Source: Methanobrevibacter sp. (GTDB lineage Archaea > Methanobacteriota > Methanobacteria > Methanobacteriales > Methanobacteriaceae). From it: a stretch of 64,000 nucleotides of DNA. The DNA lies in the NCBI RefSeq assembly GCF_017468685.1, contig NZ_JAFUHT010000030.1, positions 1 through 64,000 of the forward strand. Reading direction: 5' to 3'. Positions 25,967 through 34,341 of the stretch are shown here, in pieces; position 1 is the first letter of the stretch, and each line of letters opens with the position of its first letter. The position numbers were made by a program, and so were the translations under genes. Under the pieces are notes generated by a model. The model was not told the origin of the DNA. It ran no database searches and was given only the letters and a program-made list of their open reading frames with translations.

Positions 25967-26569
25967 ATGACTGCTCAACAGAAGATTACAGACTCACCAA
26001 TTGATTTTGCAGAAGACATAATCGGGGATGTTAAAAATTCAAGAGATGACGGAGTTCTGAAGTGCGTTCAGTGTGGAATGTGCACATCAACATGTCCTGC
26101 TGCAAGACACTCTGATTATAATCCTCGTGAAATAATCGAAAGAGTACTGGATGGTGATGTATCCATCATTGAAGATGACAATATCTGGAACTGTTTTTAC
26201 TGTTATACCTGTCACAGTGTATGTCCTGTTGGAAACAGCGTATGTGAAGTCAACCAGATATTAAAGCAGTTTGCAATAGCTCACAATATTGGTTTTGATA
26301 AGTTATATGAATACATGGGATTTGCAGACTCATACTTCACAGCGGCAATTGGAGCAATACCTGAAATATTCTTTGAAGACATTGACCGAGACGTGCCGGG
26401 ATGGTGGGATTTCAGACAGAATCTGGATGAAATCCGTGACGAATTGGAACTTGACCCACCTTTGATGCCTCCTGAGGATGTTATTGATGAGGTCAGTAAA
26501 ATATTGACAATCACCGGTTTTAAATCAAAAATCGAAAGAATAAGAGCTTCACAGGAGGATGAATCATGA
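25967..26569 (+). CDS. hdrC: CoB-CoM heterodisulfide reductase subunit C, copy 1
   Basis: HdrC is the small iron-sulfur subunit that passes electrons from HdrA to HdrB, where CoM-S-S-CoB is reduced in the last step of methanogenesis. The 200 residues contain two classical 4Fe-4S motifs (CVQCGMCTSTCP and CFYCYTCHSVCPVGNSVC). Length is typical for the cytoplasmic type. The stop overlaps the hdrB start by ATGA, as in the second cassette. Codon use is richer in G/C at third positions than in copy 2. Confidence 0.93.
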   Translation: MTAQQKITDSPIDFAEDIIGDVKNSRDDGVLKCVQCGMCTSTCPAARHSDYNPREIIERVLDGDVSIIEDDNIWNCFYCYTCHSVCPVGNSVCEVNQILKQFAIAHNIGFDKLYEYMGFADSYFTAAIGAIPEIFFEDIDRDVPGWWDFRQNLDEIRDELELDPPLMPPEDVIDEVSKILTITGFKSKIERIRASQEDES

Positions 26570-27507
26570 AAAATGTTCCAGATAATGATTTGCTTTTGTT
26601 TAGAAGCTGTCTTGTGAGCGTTGAATATCCTGGTGTTGAAGCATCAACAAAATATGTATTTGAAAAACTGGGAATTGATTATGCAATTTCAGACAAACAG
26701 ACATGCTGCACAGGACTTGGCCATTACTCAGATGTGTTCTCACAGTTGGATACAACAGCCATCGGAGCACGTAACTTCCGTCTTGCACGTGAAATGGGAA
26801 GGCCTAATCTGGTTATGATGTGTGCAACATGCTATGCAATAAACAAGAAATCAGTTAAACTGTTAAATAAAAAGGATGATTTGAGATGCAAAATCAATCA
26901 GCTGTTTGATGAGAACGGTTTAAGTCATCTGAAATATGAAAAGGATGACCTCAAACCGACTGAAAACATTTTCCATGTTGTGGATATATTATACGGTAAA
27001 AAGGATGAGATTAAAAATCATATCAAATATGATTTAAGTGAATACAAGATAGCAACTCACCATGGATGCCATTACTGCAAGGTGCATTATGAAGATACAA
27101 TTGGTGGTGTAAGAGATCCGAATATCATTGATGAGCTGATTGAGGAATGTGGCTGTGAAACTATCGGATGGTATGACCATAAAAGGGCAACCTGCGGAAC
27201 AGGATTCAGACAAAGATATTCAAATCCTGAGCTGTCTTTTACAGCAACAGCTGATAAAATGAATGCAATAGCTGATGAGGATGTTGATATTCTTGTTCAT
27301 TTATGTCCGAACTGCCATATACAGTTTGACAGGTATCAACACTTAATAAGTAAAAGAGAGGGTAGGAATTTCAGAGCAATACATTTGAATATTGCTCAGT
27401 TCATTGCACTTGCAATGGGTGGTGACTTTGATAGGGTAATAGGTGTTAAGGCACATACAACTCCAATTGATTCTGTAATTAAGGATTTAAAGGAGGTTGA
27501 AAAATGA
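26566..27507 (+). CDS. hdrB: CoB-CoM heterodisulfide reductase subunit B, copy 1
   Basis: HdrB carries the two noncubane 4Fe-4S clusters at which the heterodisulfide is cleaved. Both CCG-type cysteine domains are visible: LLFRSCLVS, KQTCCTGLGHYSD and MCATCYAIN, then HHGCHYCK, RATCGTGFRQ and CPNCHIQFD. Length, 313 residues, is close to the family norm. It overlaps hdrC and hdrA by four bases each, so the three proteins are made in step. Confidence 0.93.
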   Translation: MKNVPDNDLLLFRSCLVSVEYPGVEASTKYVFEKLGIDYAISDKQTCCTGLGHYSDVFSQLDTTAIGARNFRLAREMGRPNLVMMCATCYAINKKSVKLLNKKDDLRCKINQLFDENGLSHLKYEKDDLKPTENIFHVVDILYGKKDEIKNHIKYDLSEYKIATHHGCHYCKVHYEDTIGGVRDPNIIDELIEECGCETIGWYDHKRATCGTGFRQRYSNPELSFTATADKMNAIADEDVDILVHLCPNCHIQFDRYQHLISKREGRNFRAIHLNIAQFIALAMGGDFDRVIGVKAHTTPIDSVIKDLKEVEK

Positions 27508-29813
27508 GAGATGATTTGAAAGTTGGCGTGTTTTTATGTGAATGTGGAGGAAATATTTCGGATATTGTTGATGTGGATAAGGTCCGTGAAGAGTTGGATG
27601 TTGAATTTGTTGGGCAGTTCGAGAACCTGTGCTCACTTAATGGGCGTAAAATAATTCGTGATGCAATTTTTGACCATGATTTGGATAGGGTAGTTGTGGC
27701 TGCCTGCTCGCCGATTTCACATGAAAAAACATTTCAGGATTATGTAAAACCTCTAAACCCTTACCTGATGGATATGGCAAATATCCGTGAGCAATGCTCA
27801 TGGGTGCATGACAATACTGATAAGGCTACTCATAAGGCAATTACATTAATCAACGCTTCAATTGAAAAGGTAAAGCAGTCTGATGCTGTGAATCCAATTT
27901 ACTGTCAGACACCAGATGAAGTGGCTGTGATTGGTGGAGGAATAGCTGGAATGAATGCGGCATTGTCTCTTGCAAAGCAGGGAACAAAAGTGACTCTTAT
28001 TGAACAGTCTCCTTCAATCGGAGGGCACATGGCAAAAATAGGTAAGGTTTTTTCACCTGTTAAGATTGCTGAAGAGTGTGGAATGTGTCTTTTAAACCCT
28101 ATATTGAATGAACTTGTTTGGAATGAAAACATTGAAGTTTTAACTAATACTAAAGTCATTGAAGCAGAAAGGAGAGCCGGAACATATAATTTAATATTGG
28201 AAAAGTCTCCAAGATATGTTGATACTGAAAAATGTATAGCCTGCGGCAAATGTGCGGAAGTATGTGAAGTTGAAGTTCCAAATGACTGGAATGACAATCT
28301 TTCAATGCGTAAGGCAATTTACAGACCATTCGGACAATCCTATCCTGAAGCATATGTTATTGATATGGATAACTGTTCAAAATGTGGGGACTGTTTTAGA
28401 GCATGCAGCATGAGAGCCATTAAATTAAGGGGTAAAAGTGAAAAATTCCCTCTTCAAGTTGGTTCTGTTGTTGTTGCTACGGGTCATAAATTATTTGATA
28501 TGGAAAAACGTCCGGAATACGGTTATACAAGATATGATGATGTAATAACACAATCAGAATTAGGCCGTATTACTGGAGTTAATGGTCCAACTAAAGGTAA
28601 GCTTTTAAAATCTAATGGTGAAGTGCCTAAAAGGGTTGTTATGATTCAATGTGTGGGGTCACGTGATGAAAAGCCTGACGGTCACAGGTACTGTTCCAAA
28701 ATATGCTGTACCGTTGCACTCAAAAATGCCAATATCATCAAGCATAAATATCCTGATACTGATGTCTTGATATGCTATACTGATGTACGTACGCCTGGAA
28801 TGTTTGAAAAATACTATAAGCACACTCAGGAAAATGAAGTAAGATTCCTTCGCGGAAGACCGGGTGAAGTAGTTAAAAAAGGAGATAACTTTATAGTTAG
28901 AACCGAAGATACTTTAAAAGGGGAATTTATTGAAATTGAAGCAGACATGGTAGTGTTGTCTACTGCTATGGAGCCGTCAGAGGGTACTAAGGAAATTGCA
29001 GATATTTTAAATGTTGGTACTACTGAAGATGGATTCATTAAGGAATCACATCCTAAAATCAAGCCTGTGGCAACTGATGTTCAGGGTATATTTGTTTGCG
29101 GTACTGCTCATGAGCCTAAAGACATTACTGATTCAATCATGCAGGCAACAGCTGCTGCATCAAAAGTGAATGAGTATAATTATGGTGGTGTTGAAATAGA
29201 ACCGTTTATCGCAGAAATTGATCATGATAAATGCAGTTTATGTGGTGAATGTATTAGCCGATGTAAATATAAATCAATGAGTATTCAGGATGATCAAATA
29301 TATATTGATCCTATGAGCTGTACAGGTTGTGGAAAATGTTTGGTTGGTTGTAATCAGAGGGCTATTACTGTTAATGGTAATATTGATGAGAAGATTATGG
29401 CCACTATTAAAGGAGCATTATCTAAAAAACAGCCTAATCAGCGTATGATATTGGTTTTCCTTGATAATATTGGTTATACTGCAGCGGATAATATTGGGGT
29501 CAACAGATTATCCTATCCTGAATCCATTCATATTATTAAGGTAATTTCTGTGAATCGTGTAAGGCCGAAACATATTCGTTATGCATTGGATAATGGTGCT
29601 GATGGAGTGTTTATCGGAGAGTTCCCAGGTGATTTAATGTATGATGAGGTGGAACGTAAAGTTCAAAGAGTTAAGGACAGGATTGCAGAGATGGGTGAAA
29701 ATCCTGACAGGGTTACTTTTTCAAAAGTTTATATTCCTTACTTCTCAGGTCTTGCTCGTAAATTTAATGATTTTGATTTAAAAATTAAAGAATTGGATGA
29801 AATCGAATCTTAA
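27504..29813 (+). CDS. hdrA: CoB-CoM heterodisulfide reductase subunit A, copy 1, with Cys-less MvhD-like tail
   Basis: HdrA is the FAD subunit that bifurcates electrons from hydrogenase to ferredoxin and to HdrB. Visible are an N-terminal cysteine domain (FLCECGGNISD), the FAD Rossmann motif VIGGGIAGMNAALSLA, the unusual cluster ligands CVGSRDEK...YCSKICC, and ferredoxin motifs CIACGKCAEVCE, CSKCGDCFRAC, CSLCGECISRC and CTGCGKCLVGC. At 769 residues it is longer than the about 650-residue form of other methanogens. The extra C-terminal domain resembles MvhD/FlpD (NGADGVFIGEFPGDLMYDE), but the expected cysteines are replaced. The later half of the gene shifts to more A/T-rich codons. Confidence 0.92.
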   Translation: MRDDLKVGVFLCECGGNISDIVDVDKVREELDVEFVGQFENLCSLNGRKIIRDAIFDHDLDRVVVAACSPISHEKTFQDYVKPLNPYLMDMANIREQCSWVHDNTDKATHKAITLINASIEKVKQSDAVNPIYCQTPDEVAVIGGGIAGMNAALSLAKQGTKVTLIEQSPSIGGHMAKIGKVFSPVKIAEECGMCLLNPILNELVWNENIEVLTNTKVIEAERRAGTYNLILEKSPRYVDTEKCIACGKCAEVCEVEVPNDWNDNLSMRKAIYRPFGQSYPEAYVIDMDNCSKCGDCFRACSMRAIKLRGKSEKFPLQVGSVVVATGHKLFDMEKRPEYGYTRYDDVITQSELGRITGVNGPTKGKLLKSNGEVPKRVVMIQCVGSRDEKPDGHRYCSKICCTVALKNANIIKHKYPDTDVLICYTDVRTPGMFEKYYKHTQENEVRFLRGRPGEVVKKGDNFIVRTEDTLKGEFIEIEADMVVLSTAMEPSEGTKEIADILNVGTTEDGFIKESHPKIKPVATDVQGIFVCGTAHEPKDITDSIMQATAAASKVNEYNYGGVEIEPFIAEIDHDKCSLCGECISRCKYKSMSIQDDQIYIDPMSCTGCGKCLVGCNQRAITVNGNIDEKIMATIKGALSKKQPNQRMILVFLDNIGYTAADNIGVNRLSYPESIHIIKVISVNRVRPKHIRYALDNGADGVFIGEFPGDLMYDEVERKVQRVKDRIAEMGENPDRVTFSKVYIPYFSGLARKFNDFDLKIKELDEIES

Positions 29814-30089
29814 TTCTTTAATTATTTTTTTAATTAAATTTTTTTTGTTAATTAAATTAACAATTGTTATAAATGTTTATTTTTTCTATTTACAAAATTT
29901 AACATTGTATAATTAAAATTTAACTAATTATATTTATTTATTATTAAATATTGTTAAAATTAAAATATCTATTATTTTTTGTAATTTTTTTTAAACAATT
30001 TTTTGAATTTATCAATACTTTTAAATATATTGAAAACAAGATTATGTCTAGCACACCAAAAACTTTATTGAATAATGGAGGTTGATTTA
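29814..30089. promoter_or_regulatory. Intergenic terminator and promoter region before the DUF169 gene
   Basis: About 275 very AT-rich bases. A hairpin-forming GTTAATTAAATTAAC (29847-29861) next to long T runs probably ends the first hdr transcript. A TATA-like CTTTTAAATATATT near 30019-30032 probably starts the DUF169 transcript. GGAGG at 30077-30081 is the ribosome binding site that selects ATG 30090. Confidence 0.5.
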
Positions 30090-31100
30090 ATGTCATCTTT
30101 AGATTACACTTCTAAAATATTAAATCAAATTTTCACTGAAAAAAACTTTTCAATAAATACACAAAGATTATATCATAGATGCGTAGATAATTTTGAAGAA
30201 AAAACACAGGCAAAACTAGGTGAATTAATAACTATTTCACTTGTTGAAGGAAATAACAATGTTGATTGGACAAATACTACATTATTCACTAATCTAATTT
30301 GCTATAAAAAATATATTGATGAAATCTATAAAAATCAATCAGATATATATTTAAATCCAATACTTGCTATCTTTGAATATTTCGGTATTGAAATTCCAGC
30401 TTTAACTGACTCATCATTATACTCATATGAGTTTTTAGTTGAAAATCAAAGATATAGTGAAGTCATTGAAGAAAAAATTAATTTGGATTCAAAACCAGTT
30501 GCAATTAAATTAATAGATTCAGAAGATGAGATTCCTGAAGATGTTAAATTGATTGATGAGAAAATCAGACATTGTGAAATGGTTAGAAAGGCATCACTTG
30601 GAGAAAAATTTTACTCTACCTTAAAAGAACAGTTATGTCTTGGTGGAGCTGGCGCAATAGGTCTTCGTGATATGCCTGAAATGCTTGCAAGTGGGGAAAA
30701 ATATTATTCACTCGGCAGATTTAAAGATAAGGATACAGCAAAAGATTTAACATCTGAACTTTCTATTGTTGAGGATAAACATTGGGGAATAATTTATGCC
30801 CCATTAGATAAAGCTAATTTTGAACCGGATGTAATTGAAATTATAACTGAACCTGTCGGCGGAATGAAATTGGCTCAAAGTATTGTTTATTTCACTGGTG
30901 ATAAAATTGAATCATCATTTGCAGGAATTCAATCCTTATGTGGTGATGCATTTGCTGAACCATATGTTGAAAAGAATGTTAATTTCACATTAGGATGTGA
31001 CGGATCTAGAAAAGCTGCTGATATAAAAGATGATGAAATGACTGTAGGTATTAGTAAAGAAAAAATTGATGATGTTATTCTAGGTTTGGAATCCATTTAA
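30090..31100 (+). CDS. DUF169 protein with integrase-core-binding-like N-terminus
   Basis: ATG 30090 is chosen because GGAGG lies eight bases before it; the frame also holds an earlier ATG at 30075. The first about 90 residues (LNQIFTEKNFSINTQRLYHR to LICYKKYIDEIYKNQ) resemble the SAM-like core-binding domain of tyrosine recombinases. About residues 135-336 match DUF169 (KPVAIKLIDSEDEIPE, RHCEMVRKASLGEKFY, CLGGAGAIGLRDMPEM, FAGIQSLCGDAFAEPY, TLGCDGSRKAADI). DUF169 function is not established. It stands between the two hdr cassettes. Codon use is A/T-rich, like cassette 2. Confidence 0.7.
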   Translation: MSSLDYTSKILNQIFTEKNFSINTQRLYHRCVDNFEEKTQAKLGELITISLVEGNNNVDWTNTTLFTNLICYKKYIDEIYKNQSDIYLNPILAIFEYFGIEIPALTDSSLYSYEFLVENQRYSEVIEEKINLDSKPVAIKLIDSEDEIPEDVKLIDEKIRHCEMVRKASLGEKFYSTLKEQLCLGGAGAIGLRDMPEMLASGEKYYSLGRFKDKDTAKDLTSELSIVEDKHWGIIYAPLDKANFEPDVIEIITEPVGGMKLAQSIVYFTGDKIESSFAGIQSLCGDAFAEPYVEKNVNFTLGCDGSRKAADIKDDEMTVGISKEKIDDVILGLESI

Positions 31101-31522
31101 TTTTTATTTATTAATTTATTTTCAGTTAGATTAGTTTTTAGAAATATTATAGCCGTTATTTTTTTAAAATTAATTATAACGGCCTTATATATTAGTTAAA
31201 AAATTAAATTTAATAAATATTTAAATACTAGAAAATTGTAATTCATTTTAAGGAAAAATATAACTATTGTGATAAAAATATATTAAAAATCAAAAAATCA
31301 GACTCCTCTTAAATCATCGTAAAATCAAAAAGAAGGTGAAAATAATATCTATTTGATAAAATCGGGCTAAAAAATAAGATGAAAATTTTTTCATCAACTA
31401 TGAAACACAAAAATCGGGCAAAAGTTTCTAGTTATGATATTACATTTCTTAAGACTATTGTGGAAGTCTTCGAGGAGAACAACTGTATTTTACAGAAAAA
31501 GAGATAAAAGAAGGTATGTAAA
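31101..31522. other. Intergenic region before the second hdr cassette
   Basis: About 420 AT-rich bases. A 42-codon open frame (31379-31507, MKIFSSTMKHKNRAKVSSYD to CILQKKR) lies just before the marker-16 copy and contains a short repeat of AAAATCGGGC seen once more upstream. It has no clear ribosome binding site and may be a remnant or leader. A TATA-like stretch near 31205-31225 could serve the second cassette. Confidence 0.4.
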
Positions 31523-32776
31523 TTGAGTAATTATAGAACTATTGACCAAATCAATCAAAAGATTGAAAATGGTGATGCAAACATCTACACTGCAAATGAG
31601 TTCAAAAAGCTCATTAAAAAAGGAGATGCACCAAGTTTTGATGAAGTGGATGTAGTTACAACCGGAACTTGCGGAGTAATGAGCGGTACAGCTGCTATCC
31701 TAAACTTTATTGTTTCAGGGCCTGGTGAATTTATAAGGGCAGAAGAAGTATATCTGAATGGTGTTCCAGCACATGCAGGACCATGTCCGAATGAATGGTT
31801 AGGAGCTATTGATGTAATACTTCATGGAACAACCCATTCAATAGATGATCATAATTATGGAGGAGGATTTGTTTTAAAAGAACTCCTTGAAGGAAATCCT
31901 ATTGATGTAAGAATTGAGAGTGTCGAGGGTAAAACCATAGAAAATACCATTACAATTGATGATATTGGAAGAGGTCAAATTGTAGGAACCCGTATGGCAT
32001 TCAAAAACTACACTGCATTTGTAAACACCTATAATGAACCAATAAGTTCAATATTTTCAGCAATACCATTGGATGGAAACTGTTCAGGTTTAACATTTTC
32101 AGGTTGTGGAGCATTAAATCCATTACAAAATGATATTCCGCATAATGTGATAAAAACCGGTACAAGATTCTTATTTAACGGAGCTGAAGGTTATATTTTA
32201 GGTGATGGTACAAGATCAAGTGCTGAAAAACCAAACTTGATGCTGACTGCAGACTACAAACAAATGGATCCGTTTTATCTTGGTGGTTATAAAACCGGTC
32301 AAGGTGGAGAAGTTTATGATACTGTAGCAATTCCAATTCCAGTATTAAATGAGGAAATTTATAATAATTTACTTATAACAGATGAAGATGTCAAATTACC
32401 ATTAGCTGAGATAAAAGGACGTCACTTGCCATTAGGTGAAACAAACTACAAAGAAATGTGGGACGGATATGATTTAAGACCTAAATTTGACAAATCAAAA
32501 TGTCACACATGTAACAACTGTACCATTCAGGAAATATGTCCAACTAATGCATTTAAAAATAAACAAATTAACCTTGAACAATGTTTCGGTTGCGGATTAT
32601 GTGCCAATTACTGTGCATATGATGCATTTGACATGAATGTTGGAGATGTTGATTTAAAAATAAAAGGTGAAGACATAAATGTTCCAATTGTCTGCAGACA
32701 ATCTGATAGATTAAGAGGAAATAAACTATCAAAACAATTAAAAGACTTAATTGAAACACAGGAATTCACTTTATAA
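31523..32776 (+). CDS. Methanogenesis marker 16-type metalloprotein, copy 2
   Basis: TTG start after AAGGT. Its 417 residues align end to end with copy 1, with long identical stretches (VVTTGTCGVMSGTAAIL, EGYILGDGTRSSAEKPNLML) and the same two ferredoxin motifs (CHTCNNCTIQEICP, CFGCGLCANYC). The DNA is more diverged than the protein, mainly by third-position changes to A or T, so purifying selection acts on both copies. It is the first gene of the second cassette and is followed 15 bases later by hdrC. Confidence 0.85.
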   Translation: MSNYRTIDQINQKIENGDANIYTANEFKKLIKKGDAPSFDEVDVVTTGTCGVMSGTAAILNFIVSGPGEFIRAEEVYLNGVPAHAGPCPNEWLGAIDVILHGTTHSIDDHNYGGGFVLKELLEGNPIDVRIESVEGKTIENTITIDDIGRGQIVGTRMAFKNYTAFVNTYNEPISSIFSAIPLDGNCSGLTFSGCGALNPLQNDIPHNVIKTGTRFLFNGAEGYILGDGTRSSAEKPNLMLTADYKQMDPFYLGGYKTGQGGEVYDTVAIPIPVLNEEIYNNLLITDEDVKLPLAEIKGRHLPLGETNYKEMWDGYDLRPKFDKSKCHTCNNCTIQEICPTNAFKNKQINLEQCFGCGLCANYCAYDAFDMNVGDVDLKIKGEDINVPIVCRQSDRLRGNKLSKQLKDLIETQEFTL

Positions 32777-32791
32777 TAGGGTGTGGTTTAA

Positions 32792-33403
32792 ATGACTACT
32801 CAACAAAAATTATCAGATTCACCTAATGACTTTTTAGATGATATAATAAAAAATGTGAAAAACACTAAAGATGATGGTGTTTTAAAATGTGTCCAATGTG
32901 GATTATGCACATCAACCTGTCCGGCAGCACGTCACTCTGAATACAATCCTCGTGAAATAATTGAAAGAGTATTGGAAGGTGATGAAACAATAATGGAAGA
33001 GGATTATTTATGGAATTGTTTTTATTGTTACACCTGCCATAGTGTATGCCCAGTGGGAAATAGTGTATGTGAAGTAAATCAAATTTTAAAACAGTTTGCA
33101 ATTAATCGTGGTATTGGTTGGGATAAACTATATGAATACTTAGGATTTGCAGATAGTTATTTTGATGCAGCTATTGGTGCAATTCCAGAAATCTTTTTTG
33201 ATGACATTGCAAAAGATGTTCCAGGTTGGGAAGAAATAAGATTTGATAAATTAGATGAAAATAGGGAAAAATTAAATCTTTATCCTCCATTAATGCCTCC
33301 GGAAGATGTGATTGATGAAGTGAGTTTAATACTTACAATTACAGGATTTAAGGAAAGAATGGAAAAAATTAGAAAATCACAAGAAGCAGAGGTGAAAGAA
33401 TGA
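32792..33403 (+). CDS. hdrC: CoB-CoM heterodisulfide reductase subunit C, copy 2
   Basis: This is a close paralogue of the hdrC at 25967 (203 residues) with all ferredoxin cysteines kept: CVQCGLCTSTCP and CFYCYTCHSVCPVGNSVC. Differences cluster in the acidic C-terminal part (KDVPGWEEIRFDKLDENREK). It overlaps hdrB by four bases. It could form a second Hdr complex with other partners or simply raise dosage. Confidence 0.92.
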   Translation: MTTQQKLSDSPNDFLDDIIKNVKNTKDDGVLKCVQCGLCTSTCPAARHSEYNPREIIERVLEGDETIMEEDYLWNCFYCYTCHSVCPVGNSVCEVNQILKQFAINRGIGWDKLYEYLGFADSYFDAAIGAIPEIFFDDIAKDVPGWEEIRFDKLDENREKLNLYPPLMPPEDVIDEVSLILTITGFKERMEKIRKSQEAEVKE

Positions 33404-34341
33404 AAAATATTCCGGATAAAAATCTCCTCTTATTTAGAAGTTGTCTTGTAAGTGTTGAATATCCAGGCATTGAATCTTCAACAAAATATGTATTTGAAAA
33501 ACTGGGAATTGACTATGGAATTTCTGAAAAACAAACTTGCTGTACTGGATTAGGACATTATTCAGATGTTTTCGATCAAGTTTCAACATCAGCAATAGGA
33601 GCACGTAATTTCAAAGTGGCACAGAATCTTGGAAGACCTAATCTTGTAATGATGTGTGCAACATGTTATGCAATTAATAAAAAATCCGTAAAATTACTTA
33701 ATAATAAAGATGATTTACGTGAACACATTAATGAATTATTTGAAGAAAATGGTTTAGAACATTTAAAATATGAGAAAAATGATTTAACACCTACAGAAAA
33801 TATTTTCCATTTTGTAGATATTTTGTATGGCAAAAAGGATGAAATTAAAAATCATATCAAATATGATTTAAGTGAATATAAGATTGCAACTCACCATGGC
33901 TGTCATTACTGTAAAGTACATTATGAAGACACAATTGCAGGTGTAAGGGATCCGAATATTATAGATGAACTTATAGAGGCATGCGGTTGTAAAACTATAG
34001 GATGGTATGATCACAAACGTGCTTCATGCGGTACTGGTTTTAGACAAAGATATTCAAATCCTGATTTGTCATTTACAGCAACTGCAGATAAAATGAATTC
34101 TCTTAAAGATGAGGATGTTGAAATATTAGTCCATTTATGTCCTAATTGTCATATACAATTTGACAGGTATCAGCCTTTAATCTCTGAAAGAGAAGGTAGA
34201 GAATTTAAAGCTATACATTTAAACATTTCTCAATTCATTGCTATAGCAATGGGTGCAGATTGGGAAAGCGTTGTAGGTGTACAGGCACACACTTCTAAAA
34301 TAGATTCTGTAATAAAAGAATTAAAGGAGGTTGAATCATGA
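33400..34341 (+). CDS. hdrB: CoB-CoM heterodisulfide reductase subunit B, copy 2
   Basis: 313 residues, the same length as copy 1 and without gaps. The noncubane cluster motifs are intact (KQTCCTGLGHYSD, MCATCYAIN, HHGCHYCK, RASCGTGFRQ, CPNCHIQFD). Substitutions are mostly conservative, so it should be active. A/T-ending codons are favoured. It overlaps hdrC and hdrA by ATGA. Confidence 0.92.
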   Translation: MKNIPDKNLLLFRSCLVSVEYPGIESSTKYVFEKLGIDYGISEKQTCCTGLGHYSDVFDQVSTSAIGARNFKVAQNLGRPNLVMMCATCYAINKKSVKLLNNKDDLREHINELFEENGLEHLKYEKNDLTPTENIFHFVDILYGKKDEIKNHIKYDLSEYKIATHHGCHYCKVHYEDTIAGVRDPNIIDELIEACGCKTIGWYDHKRASCGTGFRQRYSNPDLSFTATADKMNSLKDEDVEILVHLCPNCHIQFDRYQPLISEREGREFKAIHLNISQFIAIAMGADWESVVGVQAHTSKIDSVIKELKEVES

